A stretch of DNA of 64,000 nt from Pontibacter beigongshangensis (GTDB taxonomy: Bacteria > Bacteroidota > Bacteroidia > Cytophagales > Hymenobacteraceae): NCBI RefSeq assembly GCF_014332515.1, contig NZ_VFSD01000017.1:1-64000 (forward strand), written 5' to 3'. This document shows positions 53,201-60,698 of this stretch, piece by piece. The translations under genes were made by a program, and so were the position numbers. The notes under the pieces were generated by a model. That model saw only the letters and a list, made by a program, of their open reading frames with translations, ran no database searches and had not been told where the DNA came from. Each line of letters opens with the position of its first letter. The stretch's first letter is position 1.

Positions 53201-53466
53201 GTGAAAGCGACCGCTGGCTGGAGAGTGCTTCTTATCTACGCATTCGTAACATCGAAATCGGCTATAACCTGCCAGCCTCATTCCTGAGCAGAATCCATAC
53301 AAACAATGCCCGTGTGTTTATCAGTGGCCAGAACCTGCTGACCTTTACCGGTTACAGCGGCCTTGACCCCGACGTAACAGGCGTAAGTATTCTGGAGAGA
53401 GGGATGGATGCCGGAAACTGGCCAGCCAGCCGTGTATATTCTGTTGGGTTGAATTTTGAGTTTTAA
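50296..53466 (+). CDS. SusC/RagA-family TonB-linked outer membrane transporter
   Basis: 1056-residue outer-membrane transporter for oligosaccharides. After a signal peptide (about 1-33) come a carboxypeptidase-like regulatory domain (about 53-135: VTGKVTDENGAGLPGVTVVLKG), the TonB-box/plug region (about 140-255: GEVVVIGYQTIRKEDLTG, PLYVIDGM, ILKDASAAAIYGSRAGNGVIIITTK, the SusC signature) and a barrel ending RVYSVGLNFEF. It pairs with the SusD lipoprotein 23 bases downstream to form the lidded transporter complex. No STN domain, anti-sigma factor or two-component regulator gene is adjacent. Confidence 0.97.
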   Translation: MNRTLSNLLTGVASTTATIMLVQFALHSTAAAADNDYLRSRHAISTDLRVAITVTGKVTDENGAGLPGVTVVLKGTTQGTVTDLDGNFSLNVPDGQENGTLVFSYVGYTAQEVPVNNRSSINIQMAPDSRTLGEVVVIGYQTIRKEDLTGAASVIAPEESNKVTAATVAESIQGLAPGVTVRNSGRPGAGAAIDIRGVASFSNTSPLYVIDGMIADASPTINPNDIESIQILKDASAAAIYGSRAGNGVIIITTKRGAEGPAKIGVSIKQGVQQIPKLWDVMNAEEFATTQRQQFLNSGDTPPGSVSLTPPPATGPNSVRHWTVTDTDWQDETTQLGTLSDYNVTLSGGGEAGNYLISGSYFTNDGVVKGNTFDRASVRINTQGKKGRFTFGENLVLTHSWEERPLLVNPFYDMPQLLPVIPVRHPNLITPENPGGWGLGDQTFAPIYGWNYLAMRELFESTHKYSRVVGNAYADVEILDGLTYRFNAGLDAGFDFHQNVRRQGNWVLAQAFEPTHVYQDRQNFNTILLEHTLNFNKTFDRHNINGVVGYTQQYSRRDRVEARRNELVNFGGEYLTTIGSAIGDQTSEGGVIENYRILGTLGRLNYTYDNKYLLTLTGRYDQDSRFGADNRSKFFPSIALGWRISDENFFNADWVSDLKLRASYGQLGIAAALGAWEYIGVINNNPRAVFGPNNDVITVGAYQASLVNQDLRWETRTSQNIGFDASLFNNKVVLSAEYYYSLSEDVLVDLPIPFYTGNLGGNPFVNAASISNRGFEFSATYRSQENAFKWDASANFTTIKNKVEDVGNRGEGIDYIVAGNTRSQIGRGIGEWYVLRTDGIFQSEEEVRNHVNSDGTIIQPFSKPGDIRFQDLNDDGQINDDDRTFSGSPWPTLQTGAQFNAAYRGFTFNLQLVGVFGHTVYNDVRRILDSYVNTNFRRDISPWTPENTNTSDPRLARNTEEGVILNNKGESDRWLESASYLRIRNIEIGYNLPASFLSRIHTNNARVFISGQNLLTFTGYSGLDPDVTGVSILERGMDAGNWPASRVYSVGLNFEF

Positions 53467-53489
53467 GGATAATTGCAAAGGATTTCTTT

Positions 53490-55031
53490 ATGAAAAAGAT
53501 ACTATATCTATTTATGGCTGCCGGCATGTTCCTGGCCAGTTGCGACAACGACCTGGACATTCCGAACCCAAACAGCCCAACTGTAGACCAGTTCTGGCAA
53601 AATAGCACCGATGCGCAACAGGGCATAAATGCGATCTACAGTACCCTGCACCGCGGGCCGATTGTGCTGTGGCAATGGTTCTACTACACTGTTCGATCCG
53701 ATGAGGCCTTTAGCCGCAGCCCCCGGGTAGACATCCCCAACAACATGGATAAGTTCCTGATTACAAATTACAATTTTGGGGAGCTTAACTGGATATATGG
53801 CGATAACTACATCGGTATTTTCAGAGCCAACCAGGCGCTGGCCAATATTCCGGATATTGAAATGGATGAGACCTTAAAAGCCCGGTTATTAGGAGAGGCT
53901 AAGTTTTTCAGAGGCTACTTCTACTATAACCTGGCCAGCCTGTACGGAAACGTGCCGCTTATTTTGGAACCATCACGGCCAACCGACCTTCCGGAAAATG
54001 CCACCAGAGCAGAAGTTTGGGCACAGGCAGCCAGAGACCTCACAGAAGCTGCAGAGGTCTTGCCAACCAGCTATTCGGGCAATGACTTAGGCCGTGTTAC
54101 AAAAGGAGCCGCCTATGCATTGCTGGCGAAGGTGTACATGCAGCAGCGCAACTGGGATGCCGCACGGGTGCCGCTGGAGTGGCTCGTGACCGGCGAGGGC
54201 AAGGATGTGTATAACCTGGTGCCTGACTTCCGCCATAATTTCCTTTCAACAACCGAAAACAACGTAGAGTCGGTGTTCGAGTGGCAGTTTGCCACCAACG
54301 AGTCAGAGTTTACAGACAACGACGTACAGACGCCAAACCATAACTATGGCTCTCCGCTCGCTCAGTTTATTGCGCCGGCAAACGTTGGTTTCTCCGATGC
54401 TGAAATACACCGCTGGGTGCTGAATGAGTTTAACGAGCAAACTGCCAACGGTCAGAGAGATCCACGGGTGGCGGCTTCCTTTTTCTTCGATTTTATGGAT
54501 GAAAGAGGTCCTGCCTCCACTATGATTTACGGGCAGACCTTTGAGCAGCGGTATGGTGCCACAGACAACAGAGTCTGGTTACGCAAATTTTCTAATGATG
54601 CCGAGCCCGGACGTAACGGCGAAGGTTTCCGATCGGCCAACAATTACCGCTATATCCGGTATGCCGACGTGTTGCTGATGTATGCTGAAGTGCTGAACGA
54701 ACTTGGCAGAACGGCAGAGGCTTATCCGCATGTGGATCGTGTACGTCAAAGAGCTGGCTTGCGCACCCTCACCCAGGCTAAACCAGGCCTGAGCCAGGAG
54801 GCATTTCGCCTGCAGATAGAGCATGAGCGCGTAACCGAGCTGGCCGGCGAAGGCCACCGCTGGAACGACCTGGACCGCTGGGGCTATTTCGAAAATGAGG
54901 AAAAGCTGAAAGTGCTTATTCAACGGGACCCGGCCTTCAGCACGTTCAGGTTAGATCGCCACAGGATCCTGCCGCTGCCGCAACGAGACGTGGATATTAA
55001 CCCGAACTTAAAACAAAACCCGAATTACTAA
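53490..55031 (+). CDS. SusD/RagB-family glycan-binding lipoprotein
   Basis: 513-residue surface lipoprotein that acts as the lid of SusC. Lipobox MFLASC places the lipidated Cys at residue 18, followed by acidic DNDLD, a surface-export-like signal. SusD features: IYSTLHRGP, GEAKFFRGYFYYNLASLYGNVPLI (TPR-like helix pair), YALLAKVYMQQRNWDAA, YRYIRYADVLLMYAEVLNE, and the C-terminal GHRWNDLDRWG and HRILPLPQRDVDINPNLKQNP. The glycan bound cannot be read from the sequence; neighbours suggest arabinose- or xylose-containing chains. A strong terminator follows, so the downstream enzymes may be separately transcribed. Confidence 0.97.
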   Translation: MKKILYLFMAAGMFLASCDNDLDIPNPNSPTVDQFWQNSTDAQQGINAIYSTLHRGPIVLWQWFYYTVRSDEAFSRSPRVDIPNNMDKFLITNYNFGELNWIYGDNYIGIFRANQALANIPDIEMDETLKARLLGEAKFFRGYFYYNLASLYGNVPLILEPSRPTDLPENATRAEVWAQAARDLTEAAEVLPTSYSGNDLGRVTKGAAYALLAKVYMQQRNWDAARVPLEWLVTGEGKDVYNLVPDFRHNFLSTTENNVESVFEWQFATNESEFTDNDVQTPNHNYGSPLAQFIAPANVGFSDAEIHRWVLNEFNEQTANGQRDPRVAASFFFDFMDERGPASTMIYGQTFEQRYGATDNRVWLRKFSNDAEPGRNGEGFRSANNYRYIRYADVLLMYAEVLNELGRTAEAYPHVDRVRQRAGLRTLTQAKPGLSQEAFRLQIEHERVTELAGEGHRWNDLDRWGYFENEEKLKVLIQRDPAFSTFRLDRHRILPLPQRDVDINPNLKQNPNY

Positions 55032-55046
55032 TTTAAGGTGCTTCCT

Positions 55047-55098
55047 GTCAGGGCCCGCTTTATGTCTGAAAAGGCATGGCAGGGCCCTGACTTTTTTT
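55047..55098 (+). terminator. Rho-independent terminator after susD
   Basis: GTCAGGGCCC (55047-55056) pairs with GGGCCCTGAC (55082-55091), followed by seven T residues. Confidence 0.88.
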
Positions 55099-55188
55099 GA
55101 TCCTTTGGCAAACCATGTTCAGAGGCGTCCGGATGGCAGATAAAAGTGGAGCCAGCACTTCGGGATAATGAAAAGCCAACCCGGCACG

Positions 55189-55233
55189 GAGCAGCAGCAG
55201 AACCTCCGGAGGGCCATTTTTATTAGAATAATC
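55189..55233 (+). repeat. Dispersed intergenic element, copy 21
   Basis: Arm GAGCAGCAGCAG, core CCTCCGGAGGG, T-rich stretch, box ATTAGAAT. Between susD and the first GH43 gene. Confidence 0.87.
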
Positions 55234-55318
55234 CGTATACAGGAAACATCTGGTGTAGGCACCGAACCCCTGGAAAAGTGCCGGGAGCAGCTGCACAGTT
55301 GCCCATAAAAAAGCGCAT

Positions 55319-56407
55319 ATGACATACATGCTTATGAGAACTCCCCAAATTTTATTTTTCGCATTGTATTGTTTCCTGCTGTGTAGCGGCGCAGGTTGCA
55401 AAAACGACTCAGACCCTGGCCAGAACACCACTACCCCGCCACCCGCCGGCCCCGAAACAACTTTTACCAACCCGCTGCTCCCCAGCGGCCCCGACCCCTG
55501 GGTGGCGCAGAAAGACAGCTTCTACTACTACACCCACACCTTAGGAAACCGCATTGCGCTGGCCAGGACCAGGCACATGTCGCAGCTCAGAGAGGCGCCG
55601 CTGCAAACCATCTGGACTCCTCCTGCGCAGTGGCTTTACTCCCGCAACCTGTGGGCCCCGGAACTGCACTTTGTCGATGGCAAGTGGTATGTCTATTTTG
55701 CCGCTGATGGAGGGCAGGACAAAGACCATCGGATGTACGTGCTGGAAAACGCCTCGGCAGACCCTACCACCGGCACCTGGGAGTTTAAAGGCAAGATTGC
55801 AGACTCCTCCGACAAATGGGCCATAGACGGAACCGTGCTGGAGCACAACGGGAAACAGTATTTTCTATGGTCGGGATGGCGCGGCGACAATGACCCCGGC
55901 GTACAGCAGCTCTACATAGCCCGCATGACCAACCCCTGGACCCTGGAAGGCGAAAGAGTGATGCTATCGGAGCCGGTGTACCCCTGGGAGCGGAATGGAC
56001 TGGTAAACGAGGGGCCGCAGGTGCTGAAGAACAAAGCTGGCCAGGTTTTCCTGATCTACTCCGCCAGCGGCTGCTGGACCGACGATTACGCCCTGGGGAT
56101 GCTGACCTTAAAAGAGGGCGGAGACCCCTTAAAGCCAGCCGACTGGACTAAAAAACCGAACCCTGTCTTTTCAAAAAGTCCGGCAGGCAATGCCTATGGT
56201 CCGGGCCACAACGGCTTCTTTACATCGCCTGACGGCACCGAAGACTGGATCATTTACCACGCCAACTCATCGCCGGGGCAGGGCTGCAGTGGTGGCCGCA
56301 GCCCCCGCATGCAAAAATTTACCTGGAACACGGACGGAACGCCAAATTTTGGGGAGCCTGTTTCCCTGAGTTCCCAAATTAGCCGGCCATCAGGAGAGGT
56401 GAAATAG
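55319..56407 (+). CDS. GH43-family glycoside hydrolase, lipoprotein
   Basis: 362-residue lipoprotein (hydrophobic segment ending LLCSGAGC; an ATG at 55334 is an alternative start). The five-bladed propeller of GH43 is recognised by its three acids: Asp in SGPDPWV (base), Asp in WAIDGTVLEH (pKa modulator) and Glu in LVNEGPQVL (acid). Context and motif SASGCWTDDYALGML resemble alpha-L-arabinofuranosidase-type members. Expected to remove arabinose side chains at the cell surface or in the periplasm. First of three GH43 enzymes in the locus. Confidence 0.9.
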   Translation: MTYMLMRTPQILFFALYCFLLCSGAGCKNDSDPGQNTTTPPPAGPETTFTNPLLPSGPDPWVAQKDSFYYYTHTLGNRIALARTRHMSQLREAPLQTIWTPPAQWLYSRNLWAPELHFVDGKWYVYFAADGGQDKDHRMYVLENASADPTTGTWEFKGKIADSSDKWAIDGTVLEHNGKQYFLWSGWRGDNDPGVQQLYIARMTNPWTLEGERVMLSEPVYPWERNGLVNEGPQVLKNKAGQVFLIYSASGCWTDDYALGMLTLKEGGDPLKPADWTKKPNPVFSKSPAGNAYGPGHNGFFTSPDGTEDWIIYHANSSPGQGCSGGRSPRMQKFTWNTDGTPNFGEPVSLSSQISRPSGEVK

Positions 56408-56497
56408 CGATAAGTGCAATTAGATTTTCTGAAGGTAAAGTTGGTGCTTTTCTGATTCTTTACCTGTTCCTGTTGTAAAAAAACGAAACACCGGCAG

Positions 56498-56530
56498 AGG
56501 CTCAGGAGGGCTGTTTTCATTAGAATAATT
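56498..56530 (+). repeat. Dispersed intergenic element, copy 22
   Basis: Core GGCTCAGGAGGGC, T-rich stretch, box ATTAGAAT, continued by TTTAATGTGCTGATGTACTA and A/T-rich module to about 56612, as at copy 20. Confidence 0.84.
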
Positions 56531-56599
56531 TAGTTTAATGTGCTGATGTACTAATTGTTCAAGTTGGAAGTTTTCAATTTAAAGATTTGAAGATGAGAA

Positions 56600-56731
56600 G
56601 ATTTGGAAATGAAGGACCTGAGCTGGCTATCTCACGAATCCCAGCCGTGAGCGCTAAGACTTTCACCATACAACAAGGTAGCATAAAGGCACCGAGTCCA
56701 GCAGCAGCTAAGACCGTTGGCACCAATAGGT
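56600..56731 (+). repeat. Long structured repeat, shortened copy Y
   Basis: Same block order as copy X but about 100 bases are missing between AATCCCAG and CCGTGAGCGCT, the join falling on CCAG, which flanks the missing segment in X. Suggests deletion between short direct repeats. Confidence 0.55.
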
Positions 56732-56782
56732 ATTGGAATATGCCTCTCCTTACATATGCAGGCACTAGAATAATTGCGGTTC

Positions 56783-56800
56783 AATTTTATATATAAAATT
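56783..56800. promoter_or_regulatory. 18-bp perfect A/T palindrome
   Basis: AATTTTATATATAAAATT is its own reverse complement and lies 240 bases upstream of the GH2 gene. It could be an operator or a chance A/T sequence. Confidence 0.25.
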
Positions 56801-57039
56801 AGAAGTGTATAGAATTATTCTGAAAGAGAAGGATAAAACAAAACTGTTTTGCGCTGTGGGCATTCTGAAATTTTTAAATTCTATAAATTCTTGGGGTAGG
56901 GGGCCTATAGAAAGGTTCTGCCAAAAAAATTTGCAAAAGCTCCCCTTGCTCCGAGATTGTTTTTTGAAATGGAACTGAGAGAGCTGCCAATAAAAGTTCA
57001 TCATACCCATACCAGCCACGTCAACATACCCATAAAAAC

Positions 57040-58899
57040 ATGAGAAAAAAACGCATCCTTTTCCTGTTTGTCCTGCTCTTGCAGGCAGGTTTACTTGCCG
57101 CCCAAGCTTCCAAGTGGCAGCCTGTGGCAGGGAAGATTATGAGCCCCTGGGCCGAAAAAGTAAATCCAGCCGACCCCTTGCCGGAGTACCCGCGTCCGCA
57201 GCTCGTGCGCGACAATAACTGGCAGAACCTCAATGGCCTTTGGGAGTACGCCATCCTGCCAAAGGCGCAGCAGGAAACCAGACCCACTGCCTTCGATGGC
57301 AACATCTTGGTGCCCTACCCGGTAGAGTCGGCGCTGTCGGGCGTTGGCAAAACAGTGGGAGCGGAGCAGGTGCTGTGGTACAGGCGGCTGGTGCAGGTGC
57401 CCGCCAAACTGCGTCGGCAGAAGGTGCTGCTGCATTTCGGAGCCGTAGACTGGCAGTGCGATGTGTATGTGAACGGCAAGAAGGCCGGCAGCCACCAGGG
57501 TGGCTACGACCCTTTCAGTTTTGATATCACGCCGCTGCTCAACAACACCAATCAGCAGGAAATTACCATCAGCGTCTGGGACCCCAGCGACGACGGCCCG
57601 CAACCACGCGGTAAGCAGGTAAAGAAACCGGAGTCTATCTGGTACACGCCTGTAACCGGCATCTGGCAGACGGTCTGGCTGGAGGCAGTGCCTCAGACGT
57701 ATATCGCCGCCACGCGCCAAACACCATCGGTAGATGCGGGCACTGTAACCATAACAGCAAACGTGCCGCAGGCGCAGGCAAATGATAAAATCAGGGTATC
57801 GGCCTGGGAAGGAAAGAAGAAGATAGCCGAGCAGGAGGTAGCAGCCAACGCCGAAGCCAATCTGAAACTCCCGAATCCAAAGCGCTGGTCTCCTGGTAAT
57901 CCACATTTATACGACCTGCAGGTGGCCCTGGTGCGAAACAACAAGGTGCTGGACCAGGTGAAGAGCTACTTTGCCATGCGCAAGATCAGCATGGAGCCCG
58001 ATGCCAACGGCATTCAGCGCATGCTGCTCAACAACGAGTTCGTGTTTCAATTCGGCCCGCTCGACCAGGGTTGGTGGCCCGATGGATTATACACAGCTCC
58101 CACAGAAGATGCCCTTTTGTTTGATATTGAAAAGACAAAGGAAATGGGCTTTAACATGATTCGGAAGCACGTAAAGGTGGAGCCTGCCCGCTGGTATTAC
58201 CACTGCGACCGCCTGGGCATGCTGGTGTGGCAGGACATGCCCAACGGCGACTGGGGCCAGTTCTGGGAGAACAACCCGGGTATTGAAGGTCGCGGCGGCG
58301 ACATGGAGCGCACCACGGAGTCAGAACAGATTTTCCGGACCGAGTGGGCCGAGATAATGGATGACCTGCACAACTTTCCGAGCATTGTGGTGTGGGTGCC
58401 GTTCAACGAAGCCTGGGGCCAGTTCAAAACTGTGGAGATAACTGAGTGGACGATGCAGCGCGACCCATCCAGGCTGGTGAACAGCGCCAGTGGCGGCAAC
58501 TTCCACCCGGTGGGCCATATCATAGACCTGCACAACTACCCCGACCCGGCCATGCCCCGTGCCGACCTCTTCGGGCAGAAGCAGATTTTGGCGCTGGGAG
58601 AATATGGCGGCCTGGGTTTGCCCATAGAAGGCCATACCTGGCAGGAAAAAGACAATTGGGGCTACCAGAGTTTTAAAAGTGCAGATGAGCTCTTTAAACG
58701 CTACAGCTCCTTTATCGACAGGCTGGAAGAACTCATCCCGAGAGGCTTGTCGGCAGCCATCTACACCCAGACCACCGATGTGGAAATAGAAACGAACGGC
58801 CTCATCACCTACGACCGTAAAGTAATAAAAGTGCCGGTAGAGAAGCTGAAGCAAGTCCATGCCAAACTCTACAACCCAAGTCTGGTGAAAATGAAGTAG
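57040..58899 (+). CDS. GH2-family glycoside hydrolase
   Basis: 619-residue exported enzyme. A type I signal peptide (about 1-24, ending LLAAQA) precedes a jelly-roll sugar-binding domain (about 45-215: NWQNLNGLWEYAI, VDWQCDVYVNGKKAGSHQGGYDPF), an Ig-like domain (about 225-315) and a TIM barrel. The acid/base Glu is in VWVPFNEAWGQF and the nucleophile Glu in ALGEYGGLG. Activity may be beta-galactosidase, beta-glucuronidase, alpha-L-arabinofuranosidase or similar; it cannot be fixed from sequence alone. In a locus with three GH43 enzymes it probably acts on a pentose-rich plant glycan. Confidence 0.93.
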   Translation: MRKKRILFLFVLLLQAGLLAAQASKWQPVAGKIMSPWAEKVNPADPLPEYPRPQLVRDNNWQNLNGLWEYAILPKAQQETRPTAFDGNILVPYPVESALSGVGKTVGAEQVLWYRRLVQVPAKLRRQKVLLHFGAVDWQCDVYVNGKKAGSHQGGYDPFSFDITPLLNNTNQQEITISVWDPSDDGPQPRGKQVKKPESIWYTPVTGIWQTVWLEAVPQTYIAATRQTPSVDAGTVTITANVPQAQANDKIRVSAWEGKKKIAEQEVAANAEANLKLPNPKRWSPGNPHLYDLQVALVRNNKVLDQVKSYFAMRKISMEPDANGIQRMLLNNEFVFQFGPLDQGWWPDGLYTAPTEDALLFDIEKTKEMGFNMIRKHVKVEPARWYYHCDRLGMLVWQDMPNGDWGQFWENNPGIEGRGGDMERTTESEQIFRTEWAEIMDDLHNFPSIVVWVPFNEAWGQFKTVEITEWTMQRDPSRLVNSASGGNFHPVGHIIDLHNYPDPAMPRADLFGQKQILALGEYGGLGLPIEGHTWQEKDNWGYQSFKSADELFKRYSSFIDRLEELIPRGLSAAIYTQTTDVEIETNGLITYDRKVIKVPVEKLKQVHAKLYNPSLVKMK

Positions 58900-59020
58900 C
58901 GGGAGGAGAGGGCTCGCTGTCAGTGTGGTTTGGACGAACAGGCATCAGCTTCTTCATGGGTTCCGTTTAGGTATGCCCAAATGGATGCTGACAAAATATG
59001 GCCATGAAAAGAGCCCAGGA

Positions 59021-59053
59021 AGCCTCTGGAGGGCCATTTTTATTTAAATAATT
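59021..59053 (+). repeat. Dispersed intergenic element, copy 23
   Basis: Core GCCTCTGGAGGGCC (centre CCGG changed to CTGG), T-rich stretch, box ATTTAAAT. Between the GH2 and second GH43 genes. Confidence 0.84.
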
Positions 59054-59141
59054 GCTCTCTTATACAACTGAATTTGCTGGCATGCACTTTACCTGTCTTG
59101 CTGCATCTAAACTTTAATTATAAAATTTAATTTCAGGAAAC

Positions 59142-60524
59142 ATGACATATCAGACTCCAAAGTGGCTGCTGTTGCTCCTAGCCTTTACTGCCTGTAATTC
59201 GGCCTCTGATCAGACCGCAGACGGTCAGCAGGCAGCGCAGCAGGAGCAGCGCTACACCGGCAACCCGATTCTGCCCGGCAATTTTGCGGACCCGCACATT
59301 CTGCAGCACCAGGACACGTTTTACATCTACGCCACCACCGGCGCCGAAGCCACCGTCTGGCGCTCTGCCGATTTCGTGAACTGGAAACTCACCAAGCTGA
59401 ACTGGCCCACCAGCATGCAGCAACCCGACATCTGGGCACCGGGCATTACCAAAGGAACAGATGGCAGGTTCTACCTCTACACCTCCACCAACCACAACAT
59501 TTATGCTGGCGTGGCTGACCATCCGCTGGGGCCATTTGCCAACCTGCTGGGTGGCGACAGCATCTTTATCAAAAACCGGCAGTGGTGGGAGAAGATGCAC
59601 AGCATCGATGCTGACCCCTTTGTAGACGACGATGGGCAGGCCTACCTCTACTGGGGCTCCGGCTTCGACTTTAAGGATGGCATTTGCGCCGTGGGCTTGC
59701 TCAACAACGACATGGCCTCTTTTAAAAAGCAGCCTGAACTTATTACGCCCGAAGGCTATTTTGAAGCCCCGCACATGATGAAGCGCAACGACATCTACTA
59801 CCTGATGTACTCCGATGGCCTCTACTACGACTCCACCTACAAAGTGCGCTACGCCATGTCCGACAAGCCCACCGGTCCGTTTAAGCAGGGCAAGAATAGC
59901 CCCATCCTCAAGGCCACGCCCGATGGCAAGATCAGTGGCCCGGGCCATCATTCTACCATCAAACTCAGAGATGAGTACTACATGGTGTACCACCGCCATG
60001 TGTACCCTTTTTACAAAGGCATCCGGCAGGTGTGTATCGATAAGATGGAGTTTGAAGAGGATGGGGCTATAAAACGGATGGTCGCCACACAGGAAGGAAT
60101 TCCGCTGGATTTTGCAAAGTCGAAGCCCGGCCGTCGGCAACTCCACCCGGTAGCCGTAGAGGCCTCTGGCACGGTAGGGCCGCTATACGATGCGGGCAGG
60201 GCCATCGATGAAAATAACGGCACCCTGTGGGCAGTCGATAAAAATGCGTCGAATGCCTGGCTGAGAGCCGATTTAGGCAAAGAAGAAACAGTGCGTGCGG
60301 TGTCGCCGGTGTTTGATGAGGTAATGGGCAATTACGATTATAGCATAGAAAGCTCAACCGACGGAGAGAACTGGAGCCCCTATGCCAAAGGCAACAATGC
60401 CACCGCCACGGAATGGCCCGTAGAGCACCAGAGAGAAGCAAAAGCCCGGTTTATCAGAATACAAATAACCAACAACATGCCGCACGCTGAACGGACAGGG
60501 CTGTGGGAGCTGAAGCTGTATTAA
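59142..60524 (+). CDS. GH43-family glycoside hydrolase with C-terminal discoidin-like domain, lipoprotein
   Basis: 460-residue lipoprotein (lipobox LLAFTAC). GH43 propeller at about 35-320 with acids in NFADPHIL, HSIDADPFV and YFEAPHMM. A C-terminal F5/8 type C (discoidin, CBM32-like) domain spans about 335-460 (WLRADLGKEETVRAV, FIRIQITNNM). Such domains bind sugars and hold the enzyme near the polymer. Probable activity: arabinofuranosidase or xylosidase. Its frame is separated from neighbours by element copies 23 and 24. Confidence 0.9.
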   Translation: MTYQTPKWLLLLLAFTACNSASDQTADGQQAAQQEQRYTGNPILPGNFADPHILQHQDTFYIYATTGAEATVWRSADFVNWKLTKLNWPTSMQQPDIWAPGITKGTDGRFYLYTSTNHNIYAGVADHPLGPFANLLGGDSIFIKNRQWWEKMHSIDADPFVDDDGQAYLYWGSGFDFKDGICAVGLLNNDMASFKKQPELITPEGYFEAPHMMKRNDIYYLMYSDGLYYDSTYKVRYAMSDKPTGPFKQGKNSPILKATPDGKISGPGHHSTIKLRDEYYMVYHRHVYPFYKGIRQVCIDKMEFEEDGAIKRMVATQEGIPLDFAKSKPGRRQLHPVAVEASGTVGPLYDAGRAIDENNGTLWAVDKNASNAWLRADLGKEETVRAVSPVFDEVMGNYDYSIESSTDGENWSPYAKGNNATATEWPVEHQREAKARFIRIQITNNMPHAERTGLWELKLY

Positions 60525-60574
60525 GTTAAAGTAGGCGCACAAAAAGCCTGAGCGCAAACCACGCGGCAGTTAGA

Positions 60575-60626
60575 AATTATTCTAATGAAAATGCCCTTCC
60601 GGAGGCCTTTGGTACTGCCGCTGCTC
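60575..60626 (-). repeat. Dispersed intergenic element, copy 24
   Basis: Box ATTCTAAT, core GCCCTTCCGGAGGC, arm GGTACTGCCGCTGCTCC. It is inverted relative to copies 21-23 although the surrounding genes run the same way. Confidence 0.86.
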
Positions 60627-60698
60627 CTAAGCTATCTTAAGCTATATAATGAGCGTCTGTAATCAAATATCTTATTTCCTGAACTTAACTCTCAACCC

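Larger units (their letters stand above)
56408..57039. other. Intergenic region between GH43 and GH2 genes
   Basis: 632 bases with element copy 22, the A/T-rich module, the shortened long repeat Y and an 18-bp palindrome. No gene is called; an 84-codon minus-strand frame (56765-57019) is not convincing. Confidence 0.55.
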
